From: Dietzia aurantiaca
GTDB lineage: Bacteria; Actinomycetota; Actinomycetes; Mycobacteriales; Mycobacteriaceae
DNA: 64,000 nt
Assembly: GCF_021033825.1 (NCBI RefSeq)
Contig: NZ_JAIFXZ010000001.1
Location: forward strand, 372,001-436,000
Direction: 5' to 3'
Both the position numbers and the translations under genes were made by a program. How positions within the stretch are numbered: position 1 is the first letter of the stretch; each line of letters starts with the position of its first letter. The notes beneath the pieces are model-generated. The model searched no databases. It had not been told where the DNA came from and saw only the letters and a program-made list of their open reading frames with translations. Below are positions 17,373-29,405 of the stretch, piece by piece.

Positions 17373-17390
17373 TGTAGACAAATGTCTACA
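17373..17390. promoter_or_regulatory. Perfect palindrome upstream of the arylsulfatase
   Basis: TGTAGAC-AAAT-GTCTACA, 7-bp arms, centred about 28 bp upstream of the -10 box TACGAT, so it would overlap or abut the -35 region. Strong operator candidate for a dimeric regulator. Confidence 0.55.
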
Positions 17391-17408
17391 AGTTCGGCGG
17401 AACGTGTA

Positions 17409-17414
17409 TACGAT
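17409..17414 (+). promoter_or_regulatory. -10 box TACGAT for the arylsulfatase
   Basis: TACGAT ends 7 nt before ATG 17422, which favours this start over the in-frame GTG at 17404. Confidence 0.5.
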
Positions 17415-17421
17415 CGCCGTC

Positions 17422-19812
17422 ATGACGAGTACGAACGACGCTTCACCCTCCCCCTCAGGCGAGTTCGGGGCCCCAGCCGGATTCGCCGGCACCATCACGG
17501 AGGACCTCGGTTCCGCACAGCCGGCATGGCCCGCACGCCCGCGTCCTGACCGACGGGGACCCGGTGGGACACCGGACGTGATCGTCATGCTCGTGGACGA
17601 CATGGGCTACTCGGACATCGGTGCGTTCGGCTCCGAGATCCCCACCCCGAACCTGGATGCCGCGGCCGCGGAGGGCGCCCGGCTGACCGACTTCCACGTC
17701 ACCCCCACCTGCTCGCCCACCAGGGCCGCGCTGATGACCGGCTGCAACTCGCACGCGGTCGGGATGGGAGCGGTCGCGAACGTCGACACCGGCTTCCCCG
17801 GCTACGCCGCCGAACTGCCCGCGAACCAGCCGTCGATGGCGGAGGCCTTCCGCGACGCCGGCTACGCCACCATGGCGATCGGCAAGTGGCATCTGTGCCG
17901 CGAGCAGGACATGCACGCGGCCGGCGACCGCCATTCGTGGCCCCTGCAGCGCGGCTTCGACCAGTACTACGGCTTCCTCGAGGCCCAGGCCAACCTGCAC
18001 GCGCCGTCCCAGCTGTACGAGGGCAACAGCCCGGTTCACGTCGAGGAGTACCCGGAGGGCTACTACCTCACCGACGACCTCACCGATCGCGCCGTGCAGA
18101 TGATCGCCGAGACCCACGCCTCGGATCCCGGCAAGCCGCTGATGATGTACTACGCGCACGCGGCGGTCCACAGCCCGATGCACATCAAGGACGGCGCGGC
18201 CGACGACTTCCGGGGCCGTTACGACGCGGGCTGGGAGCAGATCCGCGCCGAGCGGCGGCAGCGCCAGGACGAGCTGGGCGTGGTGCCGGCCGCCGCCGGG
18301 ACCGGACCGATGGATGAGGAGCTGGGGCCGGACGTCGTCGGGTGGGACTCACTGTCCGACGACGGTAAGCGGCTCGCTGCCCGCCACATGGAGAACTACG
18401 CGGCCATGGTCGTGAGCATCGACGAGTCGGTGGGCCGCATCCGCGAGATCCAGCGCCGCCTCGGCCGGCTGGAGAACACGATCTTCGTCTTCTTCTCCGA
18501 CAACGGCGCGGCCACCGGGGGCTCCGGAGGCACGGTCGGCATGTTCAACTTCCTCTCAAACCTCGACCGCAGCCGCACCCTCACCACCGAGGAGCGCATC
18601 GCGGAGGAGATCGGCCGGATCGACGAGCTCGGCGGCCCCGCCTCCTGGCCGCACTACGCGTCCGCGTGGGCGACGGTCGCCAACACCCCGTTCCGCCGCC
18701 ACAAGTTCAGCACGTACCGGGGCGGGCACCAGGTCTCGTGCGTGATGTCCTGGCCTGCCGGGCTCGGGCAACTGGGGGGAGAGAACGACGACGACGGCGC
18801 CATCCGCCACCAGTACGCCCACGTCACGGATGTCTTCCCGACCGTGGCTGAGCTGGCAGGGGTGGAGATTCCGAGGAGCCGGGCGGGCCTGGAAGCGCGG
18901 CCGCTGGACGGCTCCTCGATGGTGGCGGCGCTGAAGGACGCCAATGCGCCGAGCAGTCACGGCGATCAGTACTACGAGTGCCTGGGTGAGCGCGCGTACT
19001 ACGCCGGGGAGTTCGAGCTGGTGGCCCGTCACGCCAAGGCGACTCCGTTCTCCGCGGACCGATGGGAGCTCTTCCGACCCGGGAGCGACCCGGTACAGCT
19101 CGAGGACCTGGCCGATCAGTATCCCGAGGTCGTCGCCGAGCTCGTGGATCGGTGGGAGGCAGCGGCCCGGGACAACATGGTGTACCCGATGTCCAACGGC
19201 AGTCCGCTGCACTTCTACCAGCGTGACCCGGCCGAGCAGCTGCTTGCGGTGGAGACCTCGATGGTCCCGGAGACCCCACCGCTCGAGCGGTTCCGGGCGA
19301 GTCAGCTCATCGACGGCCGCGGGTTCACCGTCGAGGTGGCGCTGGGTGCGGGCGGCTTCCGGCCGGGCGACGAGGGTGTCCTCTACGCCCATGGAGGCCA
19401 GGAGGCAGGCGTGGTCCTCTTCGTGAAAGACGGCGCCCTTCAGGTGGAGCAGAACGCCTGGGGCCGGGTCGTGACCTCGGAGCCCGCCGACATCCCGGCG
19501 GGCGCGACACGGATCGGAATGCGCGTCGACGCCCCGGGCGGCAGCAGGTGGATCGCCACCCTCGAGATCGACGGCTCCCCGGTCGCGGAGGGGATCGACC
19601 TGACCCAACTGTCGTGGCTGGTGCCGTTCAGCGGGATCTCGGCGGGCCGGATGCACCGCTCACCGGTGTCCGACCGCCTCTACCGTGAGCACGGCATGTT
19701 CCCGTACTCGGGCACGTGGGAGACCGTGACCATACGGCCGGGCGCGTTCTCGCCGGACGCACCGTCCCAGCTCCTCGACGTCATCCGGACGATGGGCGCG
19801 GCCACGCAATAG
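17422..19812 (+). CDS. Arylsulfatase (AtsD-like)
   Basis: 796 residues. The formylglycine motif C-S-P-T-R is at 97-101 (Cys97 is the residue oxidised by formylglycine-generating enzyme), preceded by V-D-D-M-G-Y-S-D metal ligands and followed by G-K-W-H and S-D-N-G-A. The C-terminal 200 residues form a beta-rich domain typical of the long actinobacterial AtsD type. It hydrolyses sulfate esters; no signal peptide is seen, so it is probably cytoplasmic. The leaderless start at 17422 and the upstream palindrome suggest dedicated regulation, perhaps by sulfur supply (inference). Confidence 0.88.
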   Translation: MTSTNDASPSPSGEFGAPAGFAGTITEDLGSAQPAWPARPRPDRRGPGGTPDVIVMLVDDMGYSDIGAFGSEIPTPNLDAAAAEGARLTDFHVTPTCSPTRAALMTGCNSHAVGMGAVANVDTGFPGYAAELPANQPSMAEAFRDAGYATMAIGKWHLCREQDMHAAGDRHSWPLQRGFDQYYGFLEAQANLHAPSQLYEGNSPVHVEEYPEGYYLTDDLTDRAVQMIAETHASDPGKPLMMYYAHAAVHSPMHIKDGAADDFRGRYDAGWEQIRAERRQRQDELGVVPAAAGTGPMDEELGPDVVGWDSLSDDGKRLAARHMENYAAMVVSIDESVGRIREIQRRLGRLENTIFVFFSDNGAATGGSGGTVGMFNFLSNLDRSRTLTTEERIAEEIGRIDELGGPASWPHYASAWATVANTPFRRHKFSTYRGGHQVSCVMSWPAGLGQLGGENDDDGAIRHQYAHVTDVFPTVAELAGVEIPRSRAGLEARPLDGSSMVAALKDANAPSSHGDQYYECLGERAYYAGEFELVARHAKATPFSADRWELFRPGSDPVQLEDLADQYPEVVAELVDRWEAAARDNMVYPMSNGSPLHFYQRDPAEQLLAVETSMVPETPPLERFRASQLIDGRGFTVEVALGAGGFRPGDEGVLYAHGGQEAGVVLFVKDGALQVEQNAWGRVVTSEPADIPAGATRIGMRVDAPGGSRWIATLEIDGSPVAEGIDLTQLSWLVPFSGISAGRMHRSPVSDRLYREHGMFPYSGTWETVTIRPGAFSPDAPSQLLDVIRTMGAATQ

Positions 19813-19827
19813 GGCGGCCGCGCAACA

Positions 19828-19870
19828 GGACGGGGCTGCCCCGGGTTCAGCACCCGGGGCAGCCCCGTCC
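19828..19870. terminator. Bidirectional terminator between arylsulfatase and CD225-like gene
   Basis: A perfect 19-bp stem (19828-19846 with 19852-19870) with a 5-nt loop, between convergent genes. It is the strongest hairpin in this part of the window. Confidence 0.8.
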
Positions 19871-19915
19871 TTCGTGGTCAGCCGGCGTATCGGGTCAGTG
19901 CCCGGTCGTCGCTGC

Positions 19916-20380
19916 TCAGTACCCGGCCGTCGCGGCCGCGCCGACCAGGATGAAGAGGAACACCACGTAGAGCACGATCAGCAGCGCCACCAGGGCCAGC
20001 GAGATCATCCCGAGTTTCTTGGCGGTCGCGCTGGCCGCCTCCGCCTCGGCGTGCCGTCCTGCCGCCCACAGCGGGTAGACCTGCAGCGCGCGGGTCATCG
20101 CGACGAACGACAGCGGCCAGAAGAACAGGATCGAGGCGACCGCCCAACCCACGTTCGACGGCGGACCGATCTGGGCCGCACCTGCGTTGCCGAACGACGG
20201 GTTCTGTGCGGCGTAGTCGGCCTGTGCGTAGCCCGACTGCCCGTAGCCCGACTGCCCGTAGCCCGACTGGCCGGGCGCCCCCTGCCCGTACGCGGACTGC
20301 GCGCTGTACCCGGACTGCGACGAGTAGTCGGTGTAGCCGTTGCCCTGGCCGGCGTTGTCACCCTGGGGCGGGTAGGTCAT
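19916..20380 (-). CDS. CD225/dispanin-type membrane protein
   Basis: 154 residues. The start at 20380 has GAAGGA 6 nt upstream. The N-terminal 75 residues are rich in Gly, Tyr, Gln and Ser with tandem G-Y-G-Q-S units (matching DNA repeats around 20228-20275). Two membrane helices follow with the connecting loop A-L-Q-V-Y-P-L-W-A-A-G-R-H-A-E-A-E-A-A-S, the CD225 arrangement (W-x-x-G-x-x-x-x-A-x-x-x-S). The function of bacterial members is unknown. Confidence 0.75.
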   Translation of the reverse strand: MTYPPQGDNAGQGNGYTDYSSQSGYSAQSAYGQGAPGQSGYGQSGYGQSGYAQADYAAQNPSFGNAGAAQIGPPSNVGWAVASILFFWPLSFVAMTRALQVYPLWAAGRHAEAEAASATAKKLGMISLALVALLIVLYVVFLFILVGAAATAGY

Positions 20381-20455
20381 GTCGATCCTTCGTTCGTGGC
20401 GGTTCACTCGAACGCCCAGACTACGCCCGCCACCGGCGCCTCCGGCCCGCGCGTG

Positions 20456-20752
20456 TCAGTTGGCCGCGACGAGCAGCTGATACTCGGGGAACCGGACGAG
20501 GAAGCGCCGCACGTAGCTGCACACGGGACGGATCCTGGCCCCGTCGAGCCGCATCCGGGTGAGCACCAGGCTGACCAGCAGCCGGGCGATGCCCTGCTGC
20601 CCGAATCGCTCCTCGATGACAGTGTGGAGCAGGATGAAGACCTCGCCGTCCATCTCATAGCCGACGAGCCCCATGAACGTCTCGTCGTCCCACAGTTCGA
20701 ACCGATCGCGATCCGAGTTGTGGACCAGCTTCAACGACGTTGCGGTGGACAT
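20456..20752 (-). CDS. YjdJ-like small GNAT N-acetyltransferase
   Basis: 98 residues, the length of the minimal GNAT family (COG2388 type). Contains D-R-F-E-L-W-D-D ... L-V-G-Y and H-T-V-I-E-E-R-F-G-Q-Q-G-I-A-R-L-L-V, where Q-Q-G-I-A corresponds to the acetyl-CoA loop, then I-R-P-V-C-S-Y-V. GAAGGAG precedes the ATG. Substrate unknown. Divergent from thiC. Confidence 0.8.
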   Translation of the reverse strand: MSTATSLKLVHNSDRDRFELWDDETFMGLVGYEMDGEVFILLHTVIEERFGQQGIARLLVSLVLTRMRLDGARIRPVCSYVRRFLVRFPEYQLLVAAN

Positions 20753-20830
20753 CTCGACTCCTTCGGGCCGACGGTGCTACTTCCGGAGACCCTACTCCCC
20801 GCGCTACCCTCGGACGGCACAACTTCATAA

Positions 20831-22786
<1,956 letters not shown>

Positions 22787-22835
22787 CCCGGCCCGGAACC
22801 GCCGGGACGTGCGCGCCGGGAATGCACACATCACC

Positions 22836-22880
22836 TGCACTTACGCGCCCGGAATGATCCATTCCGGGCGCGTAGGTGCA
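22836..22880. terminator. 21-bp hairpin between convergent thiC and ABC permease genes
   Basis: 22836-22856 pairs with 22860-22880 (one G-U) around a 3-nt loop. Fragments of the same sequence flank it (GCGCGCCGGGAATGCA near 22811 and TTCCGAGCGCGTAGGT near 22894), so it may be part of a small repeat family as well as a terminator. Confidence 0.65.
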
Positions 22881-22954
22881 CCGAAACCGAGCGTTCCGAG
22901 CGCGTAGGTCGTGCCTACCGGCCGGCGGCGGGGCGGCGGCAGAGGCTGGGCGGC

Positions 22955-22994
22955 GTGGCCGCGGGGCCGCGGGGCCGCGGGGCCGCGGGGCCGG
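22955..22994. repeat. 8-bp tandem repeat GGGGCCGC
   Basis: Three perfect units (22963-22986) flanked by one imperfect unit on each side, ending directly at the stop codon of the ABC permease gene. Confidence 0.7.
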
Positions 22995-22996
22995 GA

Positions 22997-23761
22997 TCAG
23001 GCGTCGCGGCGCAAGGTGACGACCAACCCCACGACCCACAGGGCCACACACACCGCGGCGAACCAGGCGAACGCCGGCCACTGGCCCCAGGTGACGAACC
23101 CGCGCATGGCTTCGCCCTGCGTCCAGTAGTCACCATTGGAGAACGGCATCCAGGCGGCGATGTCCTGGCCGATCCTGGGGATCAGCGAGACCATGCCCTC
23201 GACCGCCAGGATCCACACGAGGAACAACGAGATCGTGCCGGCCGCGTTGCGCATCAGGTACGCCAGGCCCATCACCGCCACCGTGCCCAGCGCGGAATAG
23301 ACCGGGAAGCGCCACAGCAGCGTCAGACCCTCCCCGGAGAACGGGGTCCACTCATCGTTGCCGGACAGCACGCCCGCCACGAGAAGCGAGACGATCACCG
23401 CGACGGCCACCACGATCATCGACAGCACGACGAACAGCACCGTCTTGGCCACCACGGCCGGCCACCGCGCGGGCGTGACCAGGAAGGTCGACCGGATCGT
23501 GTGGTAGCGGTACTCGCCGGTGACCGCGACGATCGCCGCGATCCACACCAGCAGCACCGTGAAGGCGCTGACGCCTGTGATCGCGAACAGCGGTGAACTC
23601 CCGCCACCCGGCGCGCCCGCGACCGGCTCGCCGCCCGAGGACTGCTCGAGCTGGCCCAGGAGAACGGCGATCCCCAGCGCGAGGACGATCCCGATCCCGT
23701 ACAGCCAGTAGGCGCTCTTGGTGGTGGTGACCTTGATCCACTCGGACTTGAGAAGGTTCAT
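22997..23761 (-). CDS. ABC-2-type permease
   Basis: 254 residues with six predicted membrane helices and the usual short cytoplasmic start (M-N-L-L-K-S-E-W-I-K). Overlaps the ATPase gene by 4 nt, so the two are co-translated. Such two-gene units export drugs, lipids or peptides; the substrate cannot be told from sequence. Confidence 0.85.
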   Translation of the reverse strand: MNLLKSEWIKVTTTKSAYWLYGIGIVLALGIAVLLGQLEQSSGGEPVAGAPGGGSSPLFAITGVSAFTVLLVWIAAIVAVTGEYRYHTIRSTFLVTPARWPAVVAKTVLFVVLSMIVVAVAVIVSLLVAGVLSGNDEWTPFSGEGLTLLWRFPVYSALGTVAVMGLAYLMRNAAGTISLFLVWILAVEGMVSLIPRIGQDIAAWMPFSNGDYWTQGEAMRGFVTWGQWPAFAWFAAVCVALWVVGLVVTLRRDA

Positions 23762-24672
23762 CGGGCGGACTCCTGACCGTGGTACTCGACGTCCTGATCG
23801 GTGAGGGCCATGAAGGCCTCCTCCAGCGACGCCCGCTTCTCGTGTAGTTCGTGGATCGTGATCCCCAGACTGGCGGCGAGATCGCCCACCTGGCGGGCGC
23901 TCTGACCGTCGATCAGGAACACGCCCTGCTGCGCGTCGAAGTTGGCATCGATCCCCTCCTCGCGCGCCGCCGACGCGAACTCGTCGACGTGCGGCGTACG
24001 GAGAACGACCGCCGAGCTCGCCTGCGAGAGGAACTCCTCGACCGACGTCTGGGCGCGCAGCTGACCGCGGCCGATCACCACGAGATCCTGCGCGGTCTGC
24101 GCCATCTCCGACAGCAGATGCGAGGACACCAGCACCGTGCGGCCCTCCGCCGCGCGGGCGTGCATGAACCGGCGGATCCAGAGGATGCCCTCCGGGTCCA
24201 GTCCGTTGACGGGCTCGTCGAACATGAGGATCTCGGGATCGCCGAGCATGGCCGTGGCCAGGCCGAGGCGCTGGCGCATACCCAGCGAGTAACCGCCGAC
24301 CTTGCGACCGGCGACGTCGGCCAGACCGACCAGGGTCAGCACCTCGTCGACCCGCGAGACGGGGATGTCCGCCGCCGCGGCGATCATCTTCAGATGTGAG
24401 CCGGCGGAACGGTTGGCGTGGGTCCAGGACGCGTCGAGCAGACAGCCCACCGTCCGCGCAGGAGCGTCCAACTCCCGGAACGGCACGCCGTTGACCAGCG
24501 CTTCTCCCGAAGTGGGAGTGTCAAGGCCGACGATCATGCGCATCGTCGTGGACTTTCCGGCCCCGTTCGGGCCGAGGAATCCGGTGACGACACCTGGTCG
24601 CACCGAGAAGGAGAGGTCGTCGACGGCGGTGGCCGCGCCGAAGCGTTTGGTGAGATTCCGTACCTCGATCAT
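23758..24672 (-). CDS. ABC transporter ATP-binding protein
   Basis: 304 residues. Walker A G-P-N-G-A-G-K-S-T, signature S-L-G-M-R-Q-R (in place of LSGGQ, common in this DrrA/CcmA-like class), Walker B I-L-M-F-D-E-P-V-N-G-L-D, and an H-loop in V-S-S-H. The C-terminal 80 residues form the extra domain seen in multidrug or lantibiotic-type exporters. CACACT 7 nt before the ATG suggests a leaderless transcript. Confidence 0.88.
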   Translation of the reverse strand: MIEVRNLTKRFGAATAVDDLSFSVRPGVVTGFLGPNGAGKSTTMRMIVGLDTPTSGEALVNGVPFRELDAPARTVGCLLDASWTHANRSAGSHLKMIAAAADIPVSRVDEVLTLVGLADVAGRKVGGYSLGMRQRLGLATAMLGDPEILMFDEPVNGLDPEGILWIRRFMHARAAEGRTVLVSSHLLSEMAQTAQDLVVIGRGQLRAQTSVEEFLSQASSAVVLRTPHVDEFASAAREEGIDANFDAQQGVFLIDGQSARQVGDLAASLGITIHELHEKRASLEEAFMALTDQDVEYHGQESAR

Positions 24673-24679
24673 GGAGTCC

Positions 24680-24685
24680 AGTGTG
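24680..24685 (-). promoter_or_regulatory. -10-like box CACACT for the ABC operon
   Basis: CACACT on the minus strand ends 7 nt before the ATG at 24672, the same geometry as the TANNNT boxes elsewhere. Confidence 0.35.
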
Positions 24686-24720
24686 CCTGCCCCGGCAGCG
24701 TGACAGGGAGCCGCCCTTCA

Positions 24721-25272
24721 TCAACCGCCGTACATCAACAGGAGTTGGTCCATCACCGCGGCCACTCCCTCGGGCGCCGTGGGCTCGAGAGATGCGGGGG
24801 CCGAGTAGTTGACATTCAACGTCAGGTCGTCGTTTCGCAGGATGTACCTCGCCATGCCCGGCGAATCGTAGAAGATCTCGACTTCCTGGCCGTTGTCCAG
24901 GGTTGTGACCTCGTTCGCAGGGTCCGCAGGGGTCTCACCCTCGACCCAGTAATAGAGACTGGTCTCGCTGTACGGGCCCTCCTCCCAGGCGCACGTGGGC
25001 GAGGAACTGGCCCCTTGACCCCGAACAAGGTCGGCGGGATCCAGGGAGAGTTCGGCCAGGAACGACTCATCCAGCCCGCACGGATCGATGTCCTCGCTGT
25101 TCGGCGCCTCGCTCACGCTCTCGGTGACGGTCTCGCCGTTCTGCGTGTGCGTGACCTCCGAGACAACGCACCCGCTCGTCAGGAGGACAGCCAGTGACGC
25201 GGCCGCGACGAATCTCGTTCCGCGCACGCGGCGTCGCAACGATCCCGGAACAGGATTCATCACAATGTTCAC
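24721..25272 (-). CDS. DUF3558-type lipoprotein
   Basis: 183 residues from GTG 25272; ATG 25260 is a nearby alternative. Signal peptide with lipobox L-L-T-S-G-C (Cys35), then a short linker and a soluble domain with D-P-C-G-L ... P-T-C-A-W-E, a Cys pair typical of DUF3558. Surface-anchored; function unknown. It lies upstream of the ABC genes on the same strand but 48 nt away, with its own promoter. Confidence 0.7.
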   Translation of the reverse strand: MNIVMNPVPGSLRRRVRGTRFVAAASLAVLLTSGCVVSEVTHTQNGETVTESVSEAPNSEDIDPCGLDESFLAELSLDPADLVRGQGASSSPTCAWEEGPYSETSLYYWVEGETPADPANEVTTLDNGQEVEIFYDSPGMARYILRNDDLTLNVNYSAPASLEPTAPEGVAAVMDQLLLMYGG

Positions 25273-25279
25273 GGGCCTT

Positions 25280-25285
25280 ATTATG
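25280..25285 (-). promoter_or_regulatory. -10 box CATAAT for the lipoprotein gene
   Basis: CATAAT ends 7 nt before GTG 25272, inside a locally AT-rich stretch. Confidence 0.45.
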
Positions 25286-25388
25286 CTTCATTCTCGTAGC
25301 CGATCGGCGGGTTCTCGACGCGGGTCACGACGGGGGCCGTGAACAGATATCCGATGCGCACCGGGCCCGCGGCCCGGGTTGCGGAGCC

Positions 25389-25394
25389 TAAACT
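25389..25394 (+). promoter_or_regulatory. -10 box TAAACT for the DUF1707 gene
   Basis: TAAACT ends 6 nt before ATG 25401; a leaderless start is expected. Confidence 0.5.
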
Positions 25395-25400
25395 CTCAGC

Positions 25401-26081
25401 ATGGACGACGACGCCACCTCGGACCCCGACCGGAACATCCCCGTGGTGCGGGCCTCGGATGCCGAGCGCCACGAGACCGCCCGGATCCTGCAGGAGGCCT
25501 TCTCCGAGGGTCGGCTCACCGTCGCCGAGTTCGACGAACGCACCACGCAGGCCTACCAAGCGCTATTCCGGACCGACCTCGCCGCGCTGACGGTCGACCT
25601 CTCGCCGGCCCGGCGGCAGTTCGACCCCCGACCGGCTCCGGAGTCCGACGTGCGCCCCGAGCCGCGCCATGACCGGGTGCCGGCGAACCGCGTGACCGGC
25701 CAGCCCGGCACCAGCGCGTCGGTGGCGGTGATGAGCGGATGCGAACGCTCCGCCGTGTGGACCATCGCCGACTCCCACACCGCGGTGGCGGTCATGGGCG
25801 GCATCTCGATCGACCTACGGGAGGCCGACCTGCAGTCTCGGGAGACCACCATCCGCGCGTTCGCCGTATGGGGCGGGATCGAGATCATCGTCCCCGACGA
25901 CATCCACCTCGTGGTGGACGGGTTCGGCCTGATGGGCGGGTTCGCCGAGGACCGCAGCACCTGGAAGGAGGACCCGCGGCCGGTGCGGCAGGCCCCGCCC
26001 GGCGCGCCGACCGTCCGGGTGACCGGGCTCGCGCTGATGGGCGGCGTAGGGGTGCGGCGCGTGCCGCGCCCGGAGCGCTGA
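25401..26081 (+). CDS. DUF1707 / LiaF-like cell-wall-response protein
   Basis: 226 residues. The N-terminal DUF1707 domain (V-R-A-S-D-A-E-R-H-E-T-A-R-I-L-Q-E-A-F-S-E-G-R-L, then E-F-D-E-R-T) is followed by a linker and a C-terminal right-handed beta repeat with A-V-M-G-G-I, W-G-G-I-E and L-M-G-G, as in LiaF/DUF2154 proteins. No membrane helix is seen. Related proteins respond to cell-envelope stress; here the role is inferred. Confidence 0.8.
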   Translation: MDDDATSDPDRNIPVVRASDAERHETARILQEAFSEGRLTVAEFDERTTQAYQALFRTDLAALTVDLSPARRQFDPRPAPESDVRPEPRHDRVPANRVTGQPGTSASVAVMSGCERSAVWTIADSHTAVAVMGGISIDLREADLQSRETTIRAFAVWGGIEIIVPDDIHLVVDGFGLMGGFAEDRSTWKEDPRPVRQAPPGAPTVRVTGLALMGGVGVRRVPRPER

Positions 26082-26114
26082 CCGGCGCCCCGCGGCGTCC
26101 ACCCCGCCGGACCG

Positions 26115-27195
<1,081 letters not shown>

Positions 27196-27236
27196 GGAGC
27201 CTCCTGGGTACGAAAAGTGCCTGTCCACCACGGTAG

Positions 27237-28478
27237 TCACCCGCGGCGGAACCTGTCGGCCCGGGCCGCCCGCGCCGCCTCCGGGACGGGCACCCCCTGC
27301 AGTTCTGCCGCCACGGTGGCCGCGGTGATCGGGGTAAGTGCGATCCCGTTGCGGCCGTGCCCGGTGGCGTGTATGAGCCGCGGGTCGTCGGGGTCGACGC
27401 CGAGGATCGGCAGGTTATCCGGCGTCATGGGTCGCAACCCGGCGATCATCTCGGCCAGTTCGTACTCGCCGATGCCGGGGAAGATCGTCTCCGCGTCGGC
27501 CAGCAGGTCGCGCACACCAGCCACGGTGACCTGCCGGTCGTCGCCGTGCTCATACTGGGTGGCGCCCACCACGAGGCCGCCGTCGCGCGGCACGATGTAC
27601 AGCGGGCGCCCGCGCACGAACGCCCGGACAACTCCCTGCGGCGGGTCCTCGCAGCCGGGCCTGGCCCGCAGCCGCAGGACCTCCCCCTTGACGGGCCGGA
27701 TCGGCAGCCCGGCGATGGCCGCGGACCCGGAGCCCGCGGCCAGGACGACGCGGTCCGCGTCGACGTCGTCGTCCAGCGAGGCCACCTCCTCGCGCACCCA
27801 CGTCACCCCCTCTGCGCGGCAGGCCCGGGTCAGCGCGGCGAGCAGGATCCGGTTGTCGACGGCGCCCTCCGAGTCCATGCGGTAGGCGGCGCGCGCGACG
27901 CGCGCGAGGGAGGGCTCGGCCTCGCGCAGTTCGCGGCGGGTGACGCGTCGTAGGTCGGCGTCGTTGATTCCCCCGACGACGACGTCATTGCCCAACGCCC
28001 ACGACATGGCCATGTCCAGGTCGCGCGCGTCCGCGTCGTCCACGGCGAGCATGTGCGTGTGGGTGGCGCTTCGGATCGGCGGGCCGGGCGGCGTGTGCGG
28101 GGCGAGGGCCTCGAGGAAGTCGGGCCACAGACGCAGCGAGGCCACGCCCAGCGCGAAGACGGACTCCTCGCCCGGCCAGGCCTCGCTGAACGGGGCGAGC
28201 ATCCCGCCGGCCACCCAGCCCGCGCCCGAGGTGGGGACGCCGTCGGGGCCGGAGTCGTCGGGCTCGTGGACCACGACCTCTGAGGCGAGGCGCGAGCGGG
28301 CGATCGTCCATGCGCAGGCGAGACCGATCACCGAGCCGCCGATCACCGCGACCCGGCGGGCGCCGACTTGGGCGACGCCGGTGCCAGCGTCGACGGCGGC
28401 CACTCGGACGGCAGCGTCGGCAGCCGGGTCGGTAGCGGCCGCGGCCTCGGGGGCGACGGTGGGGTCGGGCGCGGTCAT
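27237..28478 (-). CDS. thiO: Glycine oxidase
   Basis: 413 residues from ATG 28478, chosen because TAGGCT lies 7 nt upstream. The first 40 residues are an Ala-rich extension; the FAD motif [11 protein letters not shown] follows. [12 protein letters not shown] and the C-terminal [12 protein letters not shown] are typical. ThiO oxidises glycine to the imine used by ThiG. First gene of thiO-thiS-thiG. Confidence 0.92.
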   Translation of the reverse strand: MTAPDPTVAPEAAAATDPAADAAVRVAAVDAGTGVAQVGARRVAVIGGSVIGLACAWTIARSRLASEVVVHEPDDSGPDGVPTSGAGWVAGGMLAPFSEAWPGEESVFALGVASLRLWPDFLEALAPHTPPGPPIRSATHTHMLAVDDADARDLDMAMSWALGNDVVVGGINDADLRRVTRRELREAEPSLARVARAAYRMDSEGAVDNRILLAALTRACRAEGVTWVREEVASLDDDVDADRVVLAAGSGSAAIAGLPIRPVKGEVLRLRARPGCEDPPQGVVRAFVRGRPLYIVPRDGGLVVGATQYEHGDDRQVTVAGVRDLLADAETIFPGIGEYELAEMIAGLRPMTPDNLPILGVDPDDPRLIHATGHGRNGIALTPITAATVAAELQGVPVPEAARAARADRFRRG

Positions 28479-28485
28479 GACGGCC

Positions 28486-28510
28486 AGCCTAGTGGGGCGT
28501 GGCCTACGGT
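28486..28510. promoter_or_regulatory. Overlapping divergent leaderless promoters of thiO and thiE
   Basis: Minus-strand TAGGCT (28486-28491) lies 7 nt before the thiO ATG; plus-strand TACGGT (28505-28510) lies 7 nt before the thiE ATG. The two start codons are separated by only 39 bp and the two -10 boxes by 13 bp, so each promoter uses the other's core as its -35 region. Confidence 0.55.
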
Positions 28511-28517
28511 TGAGCCC

Positions 28518-29327
28518 ATGACCTCCCGCGCCGCCAGCCTTCGCGCCCGCCTCGCCGATGCACGCCTCTATCTCTGTATTGACGCGCGACGGCATCTCGA
28601 CGAGCAGGCCCGCGAGCAGGGCTGGACGGGCGCGTATCCGGCACTGCGGCGTGACGTCACCGCCGCGCTGGCCGGCGGGGTGGACCTGGTGCAGCTTCGG
28701 GACAAGAACTCGCCCGGTGAGCGAGAGCAGGGTCCGCTGGAGGCCGGGCACGAGCTCCAAGCCCTGGCCGTCATGCGCGAGGTGTGCGACGCCCACGGTG
28801 CGCTGCTGTCGGTCAACGATCGCGCCGACATCGCCGCGGCCGCCGGCGCAGACATCCTGCACATCGGCCAGGACGACCTCCCGGAAGAGTGGGCGCGCCG
28901 GATCATCGGCGACGACATGGTCCTCGGCATCTCCTGCCACGCGACCGACGAGGTCGACGCCGCCGCCGCGGACCCGCTGGTCGACTACTTCTGCACCGGG
29001 CCCGTCTGGCCCACGCCCACCAAGCCGGGGCGGCACGCTCCGGGGCTGGAGCTGGTGCGGCACGCCGCCGGGCTCGGCAGCCGTGCAGGTGCGGGCGCGG
29101 AGCCTGGAGCAGGTGCGGGCGCTGACGCGGGTGCTGGTGCGGAGGCGGGCATTGACGCGGGCGCGGCTGCGGCGGTGAAGCCGTGGTTCGCGATCGGCGG
29201 GATCGATTCCGACAACCTGTCCGAGGTGCTGGCCGCGGGCGCGAGCCGGGCCGTGGTGGTCCGCGCGATCACCGACGCCGCCGACCCCACGGCCGCCGCC
29301 CGCCAGCTGCGAGACGCGCTCGGCTGA
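28518..29327 (+). CDS. thiE: Thiamine-phosphate synthase with Gly/Ala insertion
   Basis: 269 residues, against roughly 210-220 for usual ThiE. Motifs: [31 protein letters not shown], and A-I-G-G-I at the end. The extra length is mostly a repetitive Gly/Ala/Glu stretch (about residues 190-220) inserted before the last beta-strand. It joins HMP-PP and the thiazole phosphate. Leaderless start. Confidence 0.92.
   Translation: MTSRAASLRARLADARLYLCIDARRHLDEQAREQGWTGAYPALRRDVTAALAGGVDLVQLRDKNSPGEREQGPLEAGHELQALAVMREVCDAHGALLSVNDRADIAAAAGADILHIGQDDLPEEWARRIIGDDMVLGISCHATDEVDAAAADPLVDYFCTGPVWPTPTKPGRHAPGLELVRHAAGLGSRAGAGAEPGAGAGADAGAGAEAGIDAGAAAAVKPWFAIGGIDSDNLSEVLAAGASRAVVVRAITDAADPTAAARQLRDALG
29089..29170. 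repeat. Degenerate short tandem repeat inside thiE
   Basis: Imperfect units of GGTGCGGGCGC / GGAGCAGGTGC type encode the Gly-Ala-Gly-Ala linker. In-frame repeat slippage would change the linker length. Confidence 0.6.
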
Positions 29328-29367
29328 CCGCCCACGACCGCAGACCGCCGGACCGCCCGGCTGCCGG

Positions 29368-29395
29368 CCGCTGGCCGCTGGCCGCTGGCCGCTGG
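29368..29395. repeat. 7-bp tandem repeat CCGCTGG, four units
   Basis: Four perfect head-to-tail copies in the 178-bp gap between convergent thiE and the phosphatase gene. Confidence 0.7.
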
Positions 29396-29405
29396 CGAAA
29401 CCTTG

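Noticed and set aside
20228-20275. Short direct repeats that might suggest a CRISPR array
   Set aside because: They are in-frame Gly-Tyr-Gln-Ser codon repeats of the CD225-like protein, with no spacers.
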